A DNA stretch of 64,000 nucleotides from Levilactobacillus tongjiangensis (lineage in GTDB: Bacteria > Bacillota > Bacilli > Lactobacillales > Lactobacillaceae): NCBI RefSeq assembly GCF_003946345.1, contig NZ_RHNY01000005.1, positions 104,497-168,496 of the forward strand. Direction: 5' to 3'. Below the pieces are notes generated by a model. That model was not told the DNA's origin. It saw only the letters and a list, made by a program, of their open reading frames with translations, and did not search any database. Both the position numbers and the translations under genes were made by a program. Each line of letters opens with the position of its first letter. Within the stretch, counting starts at the first letter, position 1. Of this stretch, positions 30,723-40,643 are shown one piece after another.

Positions 30723-33700
30723 TTAGTCTTGTGTGTTCGGTTGACTTTCATTTTTTGGTGCGGCTGGCGTAGCTTTGGCGTCATCAGTCTGAGCAGCGGC
30801 TTTGCGTTGTTCTTCCTGTTGTTGCGCGTACTTGCTTAAGGCATCAACGTTCACAACATCATCGTCATCGTCATCCATATCACGGAGTTCGATTTCTTCG
30901 TTGTTCCCGTTTAAGACCTTCATATCCAGACCTAAGGATTGTAATTCCTTAACTAAAACCCGGAAGGATTCAGGCACACCTGGCTTTGGAATTGGATCAC
31001 CCTTAACAATGGCTTCGTAGGTCTTAACCCGTCCAACCACGTCATCAGACTTGTACGTTAAGATTTCTTGTAACGTATAAGCGGCACCGTAAGCTTCCAA
31101 AGCCCAGACTTCCATTTCACCGAACCGTTGGCCACCAAATTGTGCTTTACCACCAAGTGGTTGTTGCGTAACCAGTGAGTAAGGTCCGATAGAACGGGCG
31201 TGCATCTTGTCATCGACCATGTGGGCCAACTTCAGGTAGTTCATGACACCGACGGCAACCCGCTTATCAAACGGTTCACCAGTCCGACCATCATATAAGA
31301 CAGTCTTAGCATCGGCAGCCATACCAGCTTCCTTAACAACGTCCGCGATATCAGTATCTTGGGCACCATCAAAGACAGGCGTAGCAACGTGAATACCTAA
31401 TTTACGAGCGGCCATCCCTAAATGCAATTCGAGCACTTGCCCGATGTTCATCCGGGAAGGCACACCCATTGGACTCAACATGATGTCAATTGGGGTACCA
31501 TCTGGCATGTATGGCATGTCTTCTTCAGGGATAACAACGGATACAGTCCCTTTGTTACCGTGACGACCGGACATCTTGTCACCAACTTGGATCTTCCGCT
31601 TTTGCGCGATGTAGACCCGAACCATCATGTTCACACCTGGAGAAAGTTCATCACCGTTTTCACGAGTGAAGATCTTAACATCCTGGATGATCCCGCCACC
31701 ACCATGTGGAACCTTAAGAGAAGTATCCCGTACTTCACGGGCCTTTTCACCAAAGATAGCATGGAGTAAACGTTCTTCAGCTGATAATTCAGTAACACCC
31801 TTAGGCGTCACCTTACCAACTAAGATGTCACCGTCTTGAACTTCAGCACCAATCCGGATAATTCCGTCTTCGTCCAAGTTCTTCAGGGCATCTTCCCCAA
31901 CGTTAGGGATTTCACGAGTCATTTCCTCAGGCCCAAGCTTCGTGTCACGTGCTTCTGATTCGTATTCTTCAATATGAATCGACGTGTAAACGTCATCGCG
32001 AACCAACCGCTCGTTGATCCCGATGGCATCTTCGAAGTTGTACCCTTGCCAAGTCATGAAGGCAACTAATGGGTTTTGCCCTAAGGCTAATTCACCATTT
32101 TCCATTGAAGGACCATCAGCCAAGACTTCGTCATTGTCGACGTGGTCGCCAACCTTAACGATTGGACGTTGGTTGTAGTTCTTACCACCGTTAGACCGGC
32201 GGAACTTCATTAACTTGTAAGTGTCAAGCGCATCGTCGGCACGACGAACACGGATTTCACGTGCATCAACGTATTCAACAGTTCCTTCGTGTTGACTAAT
32301 TAAAGCAACCCCGGAGTCATGCGCAGCTTTGTATTCAATACCAGTCCCAACCAGTGGTGCATGAGGGTCCAGCAATGGCACAGCTTGCCGTTGCATGTTG
32401 GCACCCATCAAGGCACGGTTGGAGTCATCGTTTTCCAAGAAAGGAATACATGCAGTGGCCACGGCAACAACTTGCTTAGGCGAAACGTCCATGTAATCAA
32501 TCTTGTCAGCAGAAGTTTCGATGTTGTTATCTTCGTCACGGGCCATGATAGTATCCGTAGCAAATGAACCGTCATCGTTTAACGGCGTGTTAGCTTGCGC
32601 CACAACGTAGTTATCTTCTTCATCGGCAGTCAGGTAATCGATCTTGTCGGTAACCTTATGTGTATCCCATGAAACACGACGATATGGCGTTTCGATGAAC
32701 CCATATCTGTTAACCCGAGCATAACTGGAAAGACTGTTGATCAAACCAATGTTAGGACCTTCAGGCGTTTCGATTGGGCACATCCGACCGTAGTGGGTGT
32801 AGTGAACATCCCGGACTTCATATCCGGCACGATCACGCGTCAAACCACCAGGTCCAAGGGCAGACAGACGACGCTTATGGGTTAATTCACCCAATGGGTT
32901 AGTCTGGTCCATGAATTGAGAAAGTTGTGAAGAACCGAAGAATTCTTTAATGGAAGCAACCACTGGCCGAATGTTGATCAGTTGTTGTGGCGTTACCGTC
33001 GCAGCATCCTGAATTGACATCCGTTCACGCACAACCCGTTCCATCCGAGATAACCCGATTCGGAATTGGTTTTGCAGGAGTTCACCCACGGAACGAATCC
33101 GCCGGTTACCCAAGTGGTCAATATCATCGGTGTTCCCAATCCCAATTTGCAGGTCAAAGAAGTAGTTCATGGAAGCAATGATGTCAGCTGGACGAATGTG
33201 CTTCAGCTTAATATCAATGTTGCCATTCCCAATAACGGGAACTTCTTGTTCTGGGTCATCTGGTGATTCCACCTTGATGATTTGTAATTTAAGTGGTTCA
33301 GTGACAACGGCTTCGTCTGAAGGTTGGAAAGTAACCATCTTGAAATCGTCTTGATCCAAGTATGGTGCCAGGGTCTTCATTACGTCCTTGTCAACGACCG
33401 TTCCCTTCTGCGCGATGATTTCACCGGTATCAGGGTCAGCCAACGTTTCAGCTAAAGTCAGGCCCAGTAAACGAGTCTTTAAGCTCAGCTTCTTGTTGGT
33501 CTTGTAACGACCCACGGGAGCCATGTCATAACGCTTAGGATCAAAGAACCGCGCAGTCAGTAAACTCCGTGAAGAGTCAGCCGTCTTAGGTTCACCTGGA
33601 CGTAGACGTTCGTAGATGTCCTTTAAGGACTCTTCAACACGGGAATCGTCGGTGTTCTTGTGAATATCCTTTTCCAACGTCTGCATTAAGCTTTCGTTGT

Positions 33701-34337
33701 CACCTAAGATATCCAAGATTTCATCGTCGGAACCGAAACCTAATGCCCGAACTAATTCGGTCATTGGAATCTTCCGCGTCCGGTCGATCCGAACGTAAGA
33801 AACGTTTTTAGCGTCGGTTTCGAATTCGAGCCAAGCACCCCGGTTAGGGATTACCGTAGCACCGAAGACGGTCCGACCGTTTTTATCAGTATCTTCATTG
33901 AAGTAAACTCCTGGTGAGCGGACTAATTGGGAAACAATAACCCGTTCTGCCCCGTTGATAATGAAGGTCCCTTGGGCCGTCATCAGAGGGAAGTCACCAA
34001 AGAAGACATCCTGCGACTTAATTTCACCCGTTTCGTGGTTGGTTAAGCGTAAAGTAACGTGTAATGGTGCCGAAAAGTTGGCATCGTGTTCCCGCGCTTC
34101 ATCCACGGTATATTTGGGTTCCAGTAATTGATAATCAACAAACTCTAACGAAAGGTTTCCTTGAAAATCTTCGATTGGCATGATGTCGTCGAACATATCG
34201 CGTAAACCTTCGTCGAGGAACCAGTTGTAGGAATTGGTTTGAATTTCAATCAAGTTAGGTAAATCAAGAACTTCCTTGATTCGCGAATAGCTACGGCGCG
34301 TACGGTGTTTCCCGTATTTCACTAAGTGTCCTGCCAA
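30723..34337 (-). CDS. rpoB: RNA polymerase beta subunit
   Basis: A 1204-residue beta subunit. The rifampicin pocket [19 protein letters not shown] is wild type. The best start is TTG (34335-34337), giving [17 protein letters not shown], since GAGAGG is 8 nt upstream; a GTG three codons before overlaps that site. The acidic C-terminal tail ([13 protein letters not shown] and a Gln/Ala-rich end) is longer than in many bacteria, as in other lactobacilli. Confidence 0.98.
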   Translation of the reverse strand: MAGHLVKYGKHRTRRSYSRIKEVLDLPNLIEIQTNSYNWFLDEGLRDMFDDIMPIEDFQGNLSLEFVDYQLLEPKYTVDEAREHDANFSAPLHVTLRLTNHETGEIKSQDVFFGDFPLMTAQGTFIINGAERVIVSQLVRSPGVYFNEDTDKNGRTVFGATVIPNRGAWLEFETDAKNVSYVRIDRTRKIPMTELVRALGFGSDDEILDILGDNESLMQTLEKDIHKNTDDSRVEESLKDIYERLRPGEPKTADSSRSLLTARFFDPKRYDMAPVGRYKTNKKLSLKTRLLGLTLAETLADPDTGEIIAQKGTVVDKDVMKTLAPYLDQDDFKMVTFQPSDEAVVTEPLKLQIIKVESPDDPEQEVPVIGNGNIDIKLKHIRPADIIASMNYFFDLQIGIGNTDDIDHLGNRRIRSVGELLQNQFRIGLSRMERVVRERMSIQDAATVTPQQLINIRPVVASIKEFFGSSQLSQFMDQTNPLGELTHKRRLSALGPGGLTRDRAGYEVRDVHYTHYGRMCPIETPEGPNIGLINSLSSYARVNRYGFIETPYRRVSWDTHKVTDKIDYLTADEEDNYVVAQANTPLNDDGSFATDTIMARDEDNNIETSADKIDYMDVSPKQVVAVATACIPFLENDDSNRALMGANMQRQAVPLLDPHAPLVGTGIEYKAAHDSGVALISQHEGTVEYVDAREIRVRRADDALDTYKLMKFRRSNGGKNYNQRPIVKVGDHVDNDEVLADGPSMENGELALGQNPLVAFMTWQGYNFEDAIGINERLVRDDVYTSIHIEEYESEARDTKLGPEEMTREIPNVGEDALKNLDEDGIIRIGAEVQDGDILVGKVTPKGVTELSAEERLLHAIFGEKAREVRDTSLKVPHGGGGIIQDVKIFTRENGDELSPGVNMMVRVYIAQKRKIQVGDKMSGRHGNKGTVSVVIPEEDMPYMPDGTPIDIMLSPMGVPSRMNIGQVLELHLGMAARKLGIHVATPVFDGAQDTDIADVVKEAGMAADAKTVLYDGRTGEPFDKRVAVGVMNYLKLAHMVDDKMHARSIGPYSLVTQQPLGGKAQFGGQRFGEMEVWALEAYGAAYTLQEILTYKSDDVVGRVKTYEAIVKGDPIPKPGVPESFRVLVKELQSLGLDMKVLNGNNEEIELRDMDDDDDDVVNVDALSKYAQQQEEQRKAAAQTDDAKATPAAPKNESQPNTQD

Positions 34338-34426
34338 GTTGTTCACCTCTCCTATTTATTCTGTAAACTGGCCAATCCAGAATATTACATTTTGATTACA
34401 AATGCGTTTTTCTCTGGTTTTTTGGC

Positions 34427-34464
34427 AAAAAAAATCCAAAAACAAACCCAAAGTTTGCTTTTGG
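34427..34464 (-). terminator. Intrinsic terminator inside the rpoB leader (attenuator)
   Basis: Minus strand CCAAAAGCAAAC/GGTTTGTTTTTGG stem (34436-34464), TTTG loop, then A and a run of eight T. It lies between the rpoB promoter and rpoB, so transcripts must read through it. A conserved leader, the Lacto-rpoB RNA motif, is known upstream of rpoB in lactic acid bacteria and probably covers this region. Confidence 0.8.
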
Positions 34465-34536
34465 CTTCTTATAACGGACGCTGCCGGACAATATATCGGC
34501 GCATCCAATTTCAGTTCACAGTTGCATACAAATGAT

Positions 34537-34565
34537 ATAGTACTAAATTTACTGACCAATGTCAA
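34537..34565 (-). promoter_or_regulatory. Promoter of rpoBC
   Basis: Minus strand: -35 TTGACA (34560-34565), 17-nt spacer, -10 TACTAT (34537-34542). The leader is about 190 nt. Confidence 0.85.
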
Positions 34566-34575
34566 TATGGACGAC

Positions 34576-35181
34576 TCACTTTTTGACGGCAACGCCAAAT
34601 AAGATCAGTCGAATCAAAGCAACCGTCTGTTCATGCTGCGAAGCATCGGCTGACCCTACGTGATGGAACGAATTAAATAAGGGACTCAGACTAGTTAAAT
34701 AGAACGATGCCGCGTCTTTGGCCGACAGATGGGGCTGCAAACTAACGATTCCTAAACTAAAGAACCGTTCTAGTGGTGCTAAATAGTCCTGCATGAAAAC
34801 CATACCTAACTGACGCTGATTCTCCGGCTTCAAATACCGGAAGCTACTGTGGATCACGGTAAAGACATCCCGTGGATGGACCTCCGTAAGGACCTCCGTA
34901 ATGGTCGCTAACGCCCCAACCGGGTCAGGAGACGTTTCCGCAGCTAATTGATCGTTTGCCTGGTTAAGACCCGTTTGAACTTCCTGCCCCACACTTTTAA
35001 TGACCTCAAGAAAAATAACTTCCTTATCACTGAAATGATGGTAAAGTGCTGGTTGCGTAATGCCAACCTCATGGGCGATGTCCCGTGTTGAAGTGGCCGA
35101 GTATCCTTGAGATAAGAATTGTCCGCGCGCAGCTTTTAAAATGGCTGCATGCGTGTGTGTGAGTTGCTCCTCTCTCTTCAT
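34576..35181 (-). CDS. TetR/AcrR-family transcriptional regulator
   Basis: A 201-residue repressor. The N-terminal HTH is ILKAARGQFLSQGYSATSTRDIAHEVGITQPALYHHFSDKE (about residues 13-53; quoted region split across helix-turn-helix), followed by a ligand domain of normal size. The ATG at 35181 has AAAGG 9 nt upstream; upstream in-frame starts lack a site. No adjacent efflux gene is co-oriented, so its target is unknown. Its stop lies 11 nt upstream of the rpoB -35. Confidence 0.88.
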   Translation of the reverse strand: MKREEQLTHTHAAILKAARGQFLSQGYSATSTRDIAHEVGITQPALYHHFSDKEVIFLEVIKSVGQEVQTGLNQANDQLAAETSPDPVGALATITEVLTEVHPRDVFTVIHSSFRYLKPENQRQLGMVFMQDYLAPLERFFSLGIVSLQPHLSAKDAASFYLTSLSPLFNSFHHVGSADASQHEQTVALIRLILFGVAVKK

Positions 35182-35238
35182 GACCCCCATCCTTTCCTGT
35201 TTTGTTATGTTGTCAGTGTACCACAATTCGCTTATCAC

Positions 35239-35538
35239 CAGCTAGGCCAAGTATCAGTCACTTGTACGAAATTGCCGCCGATCTTTAGGCCGTCCGAGGC
35301 CCCAACTGTTATTCTCCCCATCAGTCTTGCTAAGTATAGCTAACACTCGAATCAGCTATATCGTATATCTTACGCCGTCGTGCAGCAGATCAGCGGCTAC
35401 TCCCCAGTGGAAAGATATCCAATCGTTTCATTACAATAGACATCCCCGATTCAACTGGGTATCGATTAATCGTCTAAGCAGTCAGATTATGACACAATTG
35501 TCTTTTAAAAGTATTATCGCTTTATGAATTTTACCCCA
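35239..35538. other. Intergenic region between clpC and tetR
   Basis: About 300 nt with no supported gene. It must hold the tetR promoter; TACACT near 35217-35222 could be its -10, but no good -35 is seen. Confidence 0.3.
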
Positions 35539-35574
35539 CAAAAAATGGACGATACCCTTAGGCATCCCCCATTC
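35539..35574 (-). terminator. Terminator of ctsR-clpC
   Basis: Minus strand AATGG...GATGCC/GGTATC...CCATT stem (35545-35573) followed by TTTTTTG, 15 nt after the clpC stop. Confidence 0.85.
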
Positions 35575-35588
35575 TTGTCTAACTTTAA

Positions 35589-38087
35589 TTAGTGATTTGC
35601 TACGGCATCGGGCTTAGCCTTTTCCGTCGCTGCCTTTACGTTAATGGTGATTTCACCACGGGTTGCCCCGATAGTGACTTGGTCGCCAGTCTTAACTTCA
35701 CCGTTCAGCAGAGATTCACTCAATTTATCTTCGACCTGTGTCTGCAGTGCCCGCCGAATTGGCCGTGCCCCGTATTCAGGGTCGAAACCAGCCTTGGCAA
35801 CCACGTCAATGGCTGCTGGAGTGATCTTCAGCTTGATGTTTTGTTCAGCAACCCGGTCAACAATGTGCTTGGCCATGAGCTTCACAATTTCGTGTAATTC
35901 TGGCCGTTGTAATGAGTGGAAGATGACTGTTTCATCGATCCGGTTTAAGAACTCTGGCCGGAAGGATTGCTTCAGTGTTTCCCTAATGGTTGAAGCCATC
36001 GCACTGTAGTTGTTGGCCATGTCCTCTTTACCAAATCCAACGGTCTTTTCATCACGTAACTTAGTAGCTCCTAAGTTAGACGTCATGATAAGAATCGTGT
36101 TCCGGAAGTCGACCTTACGACCCTTGGAGTCGGTCAGGTAACCATCATCCAACACCTGCAATAGAATGTTGAAGACATCTGGATGAGCTTTTTCCACTTC
36201 ATCAAATAGGACGACGGAGTATGGCTTTTGCCGAACTTTTTCGGTCAATTGGCCACCTTCATCGTAGCCGACGTAACCTGGAGCTGACCCAATCAAACGA
36301 CTAGTTGAGTACTTCTCCATGTATTCACTCATGTCGACCCGAATCATGTTGTTTTCGGAGCCAAACATAGCTTCAGCCAACGCCTTAGCCAATTCGGTCT
36401 TCCCAACACCAGTTGGTCCCAGGAACATGAATGACCCAATTGGCCGGTTCGGATCTTTTAACCCGGAACGAGCACGCCGAATCGCTCGAGAAACCGCAGA
36501 AACGGCTTCCTTTTGACCAATAACCCGTTGGTGCAGAATCTTTTCCAAGTTGACTAAGCGATCAGCATCAGTTTGCTTCAGCTGCGTCACAGGAACACCA
36601 GTCCATTCAGCAACCACGTCAGCGATATCTTCACCAGTCACGTTCAACGTGTAATGACGGTCGTCATCCTTCTTAGAAGCAGCTTCCTTGGCTTCACGGG
36701 CTTGAATTTTCTCACGTAACTTCATTTCTTCCGTCCGTAAGTTAGCTGCTCGCTCGAAGTCTTGGCTTTCGATCGCCTTTTCCTTTTCGTCAGCTAAATC
36801 CTTAATTTCTTGGTTCTGCTTTGAAGCAGCAGTTGGCTTGTCCATCTGGTCGATACGGACCTTAGCAGAAGCCTCATCCATCAAATCAATGGCCTTATCA
36901 GGTAAGAACCGGTCGCTGATGTAACGGCTGGACAACTTAACGGCTTGTTCTACCGCTTCATCAGTGATGTTAACGTGATGGTGATCTTCATAACGCGACC
37001 GTAAGCCCTTCAAAATCTGCAAGGCTTCTGGTTCAGTTGGTTCATTGACTTGAACCGTCGCAAACCGACGTTCCAGTGCGGCATCGGATTCAATGTACTT
37101 TTGGTACTCATCCAACGTCGTCGCCCCAATGGTTTGGAGTTCGCCTCGAGCTAATGCTGGCTTCAAGATGTTGGAGGCATCAATTGCCCCTTCAGCACCA
37201 CCGGCACCAATCAGCGTGTGTAATTCATCAATGAAGAGGATGACTTGGCCATCATTATAGATTTCTTCGATAACCTTCTTCAACCGGTCTTCAAATTCAC
37301 CACGATACTTGGTTCCAGCAACTAATGATCCCATGTCGAGCATCATCAACCGCTTGTTCTGCATATCTTCTGGCACATCACCAGCGACGATGCGTTGGGC
37401 TAAGCCTTCAGCAATCGCCGTTTTACCAACACCAGGTTCCCCAATTAAAACGGGGTTGTTCTTGGTCCGGCGGCTAAGAATCTGAATGACCCGCTTGACT
37501 TCCTTGTCACGGCCCACAGTAGGGTCCATCCGGCCTTCTTTAGCTGAGTCGGTTAAGTTACGTGCCAAGGAGTCCAACGTTGGCGTACCGCCTTGTGGTG
37601 CCCCTCTACGAGCACGGGCTTCACTCCGCCGCTTTGGCGTATCAGAAATACCCAACTTACGTAAAACAACCTTCCGGGCATCGGCAAGTTCTACATTTAA
37701 GTTCTTTAAAATTCGGGATGATAAGATTGTTTCATCGCTCAAGAGTGCCAATAGGAGATGTTCCGTCCCAATCTTGGTCGCACCCAAACGTTTGGCCTCA
37801 TCACCAGCCAGGGCAAGCATTGCTTTGGCCTTTGGTGAATAAGGCAAGTAACTATCCTTATCCATGTTGGCCAGCGTGCCATAACCTGTGAATCGTTCAA
37901 TTTCTTCTCTGACATCGTCGTCAGTCACTGAAAATTGTTGCAAGACTTTGTTTGCGATGCCGTTCTTCTCAATCGTGAGGGCAAGCAGTAAATGTTCCGT
38001 CCCCACCGCTTGGTGCTTGAAATACTTGGCTTGTTCCTGTGCTAAGACTAAAACGCTTTTAGCACTCGGTGTAAATAGGTTGTCCAT
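35589..38087 (-). CDS. clpC: ATP-dependent Clp protease ATP-binding subunit ClpC
   Basis: An 832-residue Hsp100 unfoldase that feeds ClpP. Two Clp-N repeats (about 1-145), AAA+ domain 1 with Walker [14 protein letters not shown], a middle UVR-like coiled region ([20 protein letters not shown]), AAA+ domain 2 with [14 protein letters not shown], then the C-terminal D2-small domain. The last 15 residues are charged and variable. It follows ctsR by 17 nt; the mcsA-mcsB genes found in Bacillus are absent. Confidence 0.97.
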   Translation of the reverse strand: MDNLFTPSAKSVLVLAQEQAKYFKHQAVGTEHLLLALTIEKNGIANKVLQQFSVTDDDVREEIERFTGYGTLANMDKDSYLPYSPKAKAMLALAGDEAKRLGATKIGTEHLLLALLSDETILSSRILKNLNVELADARKVVLRKLGISDTPKRRSEARARRGAPQGGTPTLDSLARNLTDSAKEGRMDPTVGRDKEVKRVIQILSRRTKNNPVLIGEPGVGKTAIAEGLAQRIVAGDVPEDMQNKRLMMLDMGSLVAGTKYRGEFEDRLKKVIEEIYNDGQVILFIDELHTLIGAGGAEGAIDASNILKPALARGELQTIGATTLDEYQKYIESDAALERRFATVQVNEPTEPEALQILKGLRSRYEDHHHVNITDEAVEQAVKLSSRYISDRFLPDKAIDLMDEASAKVRIDQMDKPTAASKQNQEIKDLADEKEKAIESQDFERAANLRTEEMKLREKIQAREAKEAASKKDDDRHYTLNVTGEDIADVVAEWTGVPVTQLKQTDADRLVNLEKILHQRVIGQKEAVSAVSRAIRRARSGLKDPNRPIGSFMFLGPTGVGKTELAKALAEAMFGSENNMIRVDMSEYMEKYSTSRLIGSAPGYVGYDEGGQLTEKVRQKPYSVVLFDEVEKAHPDVFNILLQVLDDGYLTDSKGRKVDFRNTILIMTSNLGATKLRDEKTVGFGKEDMANNYSAMASTIRETLKQSFRPEFLNRIDETVIFHSLQRPELHEIVKLMAKHIVDRVAEQNIKLKITPAAIDVVAKAGFDPEYGARPIRRALQTQVEDKLSESLLNGEVKTGDQVTIGATRGEITINVKAATEKAKPDAVANH

Positions 38088-38104
38088 TGCAACTCCTCAC
38101 TTTC

Positions 38105-38572
38105 TTAGCTCTCATAGCGCAAATGATTCAAAATCGAAATCAGAATCTGGGCCCGCACACGTTGATCCAACTCGCGGTCTCCGGTACTGACGGCATCCTT
38201 ATCGATGGCTGCCAGAATAATATTCGTTTCCCGCCGGTTGATTGCGCCGGCCTCAAACAGGCTACGAACGACCGCTAACCCATCGTGCCGGGTGATGTGG
38301 TCGCCAACTGCGGACACCAACGAATCAATGAAGTCTAAATTATCTAGTAATTTAACCTTTTCGATTCGAATATAGCCCCCGCCACCACGCTTACTCTGAA
38401 CGACATAACCGTCCTGAATCGTGAAGCGAGTCTTAATCACGTAGTTGATCTGTGACGGAACAACGTTGAACTGGTCAGCAATTTCTGCTCTGCGGATCTC
38501 TACCTGCTGGGACTCAGCCAATATCTGCTTAAGGTAAGACTCAATAATATCTGAAATATTTTGATTCTCCAT
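38105..38572 (-). CDS. ctsR: Heat-shock repressor CtsR
   Basis: A 155-residue winged-helix repressor. The DNA-binding part spans NISDIIESYLKQIL to about residue 70, with the tetraglycine-like wing RGGGGYIRI, which senses temperature. The C-terminal half binds ClpC/McsB in relatives. GGGGGG precedes the ATG at 6 nt. A CtsR box overlaps its own promoter, so the operon is autoregulated. Confidence 0.96.
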   Translation of the reverse strand: MENQNISDIIESYLKQILAESQQVEIRRAEIADQFNVVPSQINYVIKTRFTIQDGYVVQSKRGGGGYIRIEKVKLLDNLDFIDSLVSAVGDHITRHDGLAVVRSLFEAGAINRRETNIILAAIDKDAVSTGDRELDQRVRAQILISILNHLRYES

Positions 38573-38598
38573 TATCGTCCCCCCTTCAATGCAGTCGT

Positions 38599-38646
38599 CT
38601 TGACTAATGTTGACTAATATTATACGAACTTTCAGACAAAATGCAA
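38599..38646 (-). promoter_or_regulatory. ctsR promoter and CtsR operator
   Basis: Minus strand -35 TTGCAT (38641-38646), 16-nt spacer, -10 TATAAT (38619-38624). Just downstream is the direct heptad repeat AGTCAAC-ATT-AGTCAAG (38599-38615), close to the CtsR consensus of two GTCAAA-type heptads separated by 3 nt. Confidence 0.9.
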
Positions 38647-38693
38647 CGGATTAGACCGTCCTTTCTGAATAAGTCCTGGTAAACTATCATACC

Positions 38694-38737
38694 AAAAAGA
38701 CAGCCGACTTCCAAACGATTCGTAAGGAAGGCGACTG
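38694..38737 (-). terminator. Terminator of the tRNA operon
   Basis: Minus strand CAGTCGCCTTCC/GGAAGTCGGCTG stem (38701-38737) then TCTTTTTGG. Confidence 0.9.
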
Positions 38738-38773
38738 CCGACGGTTTAATTTAAGTTAATCGGGATAAAAAAA

Positions 38774-38847
38774 TCGGGAAGACAAGATTTGAACTTGCGA
38801 CCCCCACGTCCCGAACGTGGTGCTCTACCAAACTGAGCTACTTCCCG
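38774..38847 (-). tRNA. tRNA-Pro (anticodon CGG)
   Basis: 74-nt cloverleaf: acceptor CGGGAAG/CTTCCCG, anticodon loop TTCGGGA, discriminator A, CCA not encoded. The acceptor stem is identical to the neighbouring tRNA-Pro(UGG), suggesting duplication. Confidence 0.96.
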
Positions 38848-38876
38848 AAATAGCCCGCTGACCATGAGTCAGTAAA

Positions 38877-38950
38877 TCGGGAAGACAGGATTCGAACCTG
38901 CGACCCCCTGGTCCCAAACCAGGTGCTCTACCAAGCTGAGCTACTTCCCG
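38877..38950 (-). tRNA. tRNA-Pro (anticodon TGG)
   Basis: 74-nt cloverleaf: acceptor CGGGAAG/CTTCCCG, anticodon loop TTTGGGA in a CCTGG/CCAGG stem, discriminator A, no encoded CCA. Confidence 0.97.
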
Positions 38951-38987
38951 AAAAAATGCTTATGGGGTTATTCATAAGCGACAAAAA

Positions 38988-39061
38988 TGCACCCAGTAGG
39001 AGTCGAACCTACAACCTTCTGATTCGTAGTCAGACACTCTATCCAGTTGCGCTATGGGTGC
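38988..39061 (-). tRNA. tRNA-Arg (anticodon ACG)
   Basis: 74-nt cloverleaf: acceptor GCACCCA/TGGGTGC, anticodon loop CTACGAA. A34 is expected to be edited to inosine by TadA. Confidence 0.97.
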
Positions 39062-39081
39062 ATAATTATTATTAAATTAAA

Positions 39082-39167
39082 TGCCGAGGACCGGGATCGA
39101 ACCGGTACGGTCATCACTGACCGCAGGATTTTAAGTCCTGTGCGTCTGCCAATTCCGCCACCCCGGC
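39082..39167 (-). tRNA. tRNA-Leu (anticodon TAA)
   Basis: 86-nt class II tRNA with long variable arm; acceptor GCCGGGG/CCTCGGC, anticodon loop CTTAAAA. Confidence 0.97.
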
Positions 39168-39178
39168 AAAAGGGCAAA

Positions 39179-39250
39179 AGCGGAAGACGGGATTCGAACC
39201 CGCGACCCCCACCATGGCAAGGTGATGTTCTACCACTGAACTACTTCCGC
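39179..39250 (-). tRNA. tRNA-Gly (anticodon GCC)
   Basis: 72-nt cloverleaf: acceptor GCGGAAG/CTTCCGC, anticodon loop TTGCCAT, discriminator U as is usual for tRNA-Gly. Confidence 0.97.
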
Positions 39251-39275
39251 AAATTGGCTATTAAATTTGGTGCCA

Positions 39276-39348
39276 TGCCGACTAGAGGATTCGAACCTCC
39301 GACCTCCTCATTACTAGTGAGATGCTCTGCCAACTGAGCTAAGTCGGC
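39276..39348 (-). tRNA. tRNA-Thr (anticodon AGT)
   Basis: 73-nt cloverleaf: acceptor GCCGACT/AGTCGGC, anticodon stem TCTCA/TGAGG, loop CTAGTAA so the anticodon is AGT. An A34 anticodon outside tRNA-Arg is unusual in bacteria. Confidence 0.95.
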
Positions 39349-39385
39349 AAAATATATGTTGAATATATTTTGCAATATTCGGTTA

Positions 39386-39467
39386 TGCAGGTGAAGGGAC
39401 TCGAACCCCCACGTCATAAGACACTAGAACCTAAATCTAGCGCGTCTGCCAGTTCCGCCACACCTGC
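39386..39467 (-). tRNA. tRNA-Leu (anticodon TAG)
   Basis: 82-nt class II tRNA: acceptor GCAGGTG/CACCTGC, anticodon loop TTTAGGT. Confidence 0.97.
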
Positions 39468-39506
39468 AATGGTTGACGAACTAACGCCAGGGACGATGGG
39501 TCCCAA

Positions 39507-39579
39507 TGGAGGATACAGGGCTCGAACCTGTGACCCTCTGCTTGTAAGGCAGACGCTCTCCCAACTGAGCTAATCCTCC
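39507..39579 (-). tRNA. tRNA-Val (anticodon TAC)
   Basis: 73-nt cloverleaf: acceptor GGAGGAT/ATCCTCC, anticodon loop CTTACAA. First tRNA of the operon. Confidence 0.97.
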
Positions 39580-39627
39580 ATAATGTCTTAAGCGAACGTT
39601 GATGCGCTCGTTCGAAACAACTATTAT

Positions 39628-39656
39628 AATTTACCATGCCAGCGATAAGTTGTCAA
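39628..39656 (-). promoter_or_regulatory. Promoter of the tRNA operon
   Basis: Minus strand: -35 TTGACA (39651-39656), 17-nt spacer, -10 TAAATT (39628-39633). No rRNA gene lies upstream, so this is a free-standing tRNA operon. Confidence 0.8.
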
Positions 39657-39659
39657 CCA

Positions 39660-40289
39660 AATTTTTGAAATATTTTGAATAAATATTCGCGAACTGAATA
39701 ACTACTCTCGTAACAACAAATAATATTGTATCCTACCCACGAAAAAAAAGCTACCCCCTTTTTACATTTTTTTGCAAAAAGTTTGCTCAGGTCAAAGAAA
39801 TCCCCAGTAATAGGCGATTTTTAGCCGTGAAAATTCTGCCTACATGGCTGGCTGACCGCCATTGTCATCATCCCTCCCTAACTTAAAGCCCGATTCTTTC
39901 AGAATCGCCCTAACCAGCCAACTTACCTTTTGAACCTCGCGCCATCTCTCATCAAAGAATGAATCTTTCCAACGCAACTGCATAGTTATCAATAATTCGT
40001 TACCTGAGTTCAATGTCAGCCCACGATTCATTTTCACGGTTGATCATTGAAGACCGCGAGATTAGCTTTGCTTATTCCGCCAATCAGGCTTACCCCCCGC
40101 CTATGCTGATGATACCAATGTTAATGCCTTTTTATAAGCAGTATCTAGTCTATCTTCAAAATAAGGATTACAAATCTTGGGCAAATTTCGTTAGTAAGAG
40201 TATCCCGGCACACTGTCAGCCTAAATATTGTCTACTAATGACTGGCAACTGCGTACCCACCCGCCGAAATACATGGGTCACACCACTTC
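39660..40289. other. Long region without a supported gene upstream of the tRNA operon
   Basis: About 630 nt. Short open frames exist on both strands (for example about 65 codons on the minus strand ending at 39840, with RWREVQKVSWLVRAILKE), but none has a ribosome binding site or a recognisable family. AT-rich at 39660-39790. Possibly the remains of a decayed gene. Confidence 0.35.
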
Positions 40290-40469
40290 CAGCCCAAGTG
40301 ATCAGGCACGAAGCCCGTGAAAGACCTGTTGGTCCGAGCGGTATTCTCGGGCATACAGGTCTAGGCCGACCTTTAAGACTTGTGATTTTCAAGGCTTAAA
40401 GGCGAGGACCAAGACCGCTTTTCGGCTTGGTCCGGGCCTCACAGGCGCAGTGTCTGAACTCTTGGGCGG
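40290..40469 (+). repeat. Structured intergenic element A
   Basis: Closing arms GCCCAAG...CTTGGGC, with TCAG/CTGA further in. Three internal hairpins follow: AGACCTGT/ACAGGTCT (arms at 40323-40364), CCTTTAAG/CTTAAAGG (around 40370-40402) and GGACCAAG/CTTGGTCC (around 40405-40432). The joining sequences are GCCCGTGAA before hairpin 1, GCGA between hairpins 2 and 3, and CCTCACAGGCG after hairpin 3. It is closely related to element B. It lies between the tRNA operon and the 3' end of serS. Confidence 0.8.
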
Positions 40470-40540
40470 CACACTTGGGCGGCACATCACATCGATAAAT
40501 AGTCGGCCTTAACTGCCCGTATAAGCCCATGCACACGAAA

Positions 40541-40578
40541 ACGGGGCCAATGACCCACCAAGTGGTCATCAGCCCCGT
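40541..40578 (-). terminator. Terminator of serS
   Basis: Minus strand ACGGGGC...ATGACC/GGTCAT...GCCCCGT stem followed by TTTCG. Its 5' arm falls inside a tandem repeat, so two alternative 5' arms exist. Confidence 0.8.
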
Positions 40579-40636
40579 CATTGGACGTCTATTTGGTTAA
40601 ATTAGCCCCGTCATTGGACGTCTATTTGGTTAAATT
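40571..40636. repeat. Exact tandem duplication, 2 x 33 bp
   Basis: Units 40571-40603 and 40604-40636 are identical, each starting AGCCCCGTCATTGGACGTCT. The duplication ends 7 nt before the serS stop codon and includes one arm of its terminator. Confidence 0.97.
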
Positions 40637-40643
40637 GACTTAA

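Noticed and set aside
39840..40037. 65-codon minus-strand frame with protein-like composition
   Set aside because: No binding site, stop just upstream, no family recognised; kept only as a possible gene remnant in the gap description.
40013..40399. 128-codon plus-strand frame
   Set aside because: Runs into structured element A and its composition changes there; no binding site.
39582..40640. rRNA genes upstream of the tRNA operon
   Set aside because: No 5S, 16S or 23S sequence is recognisable in this stretch.
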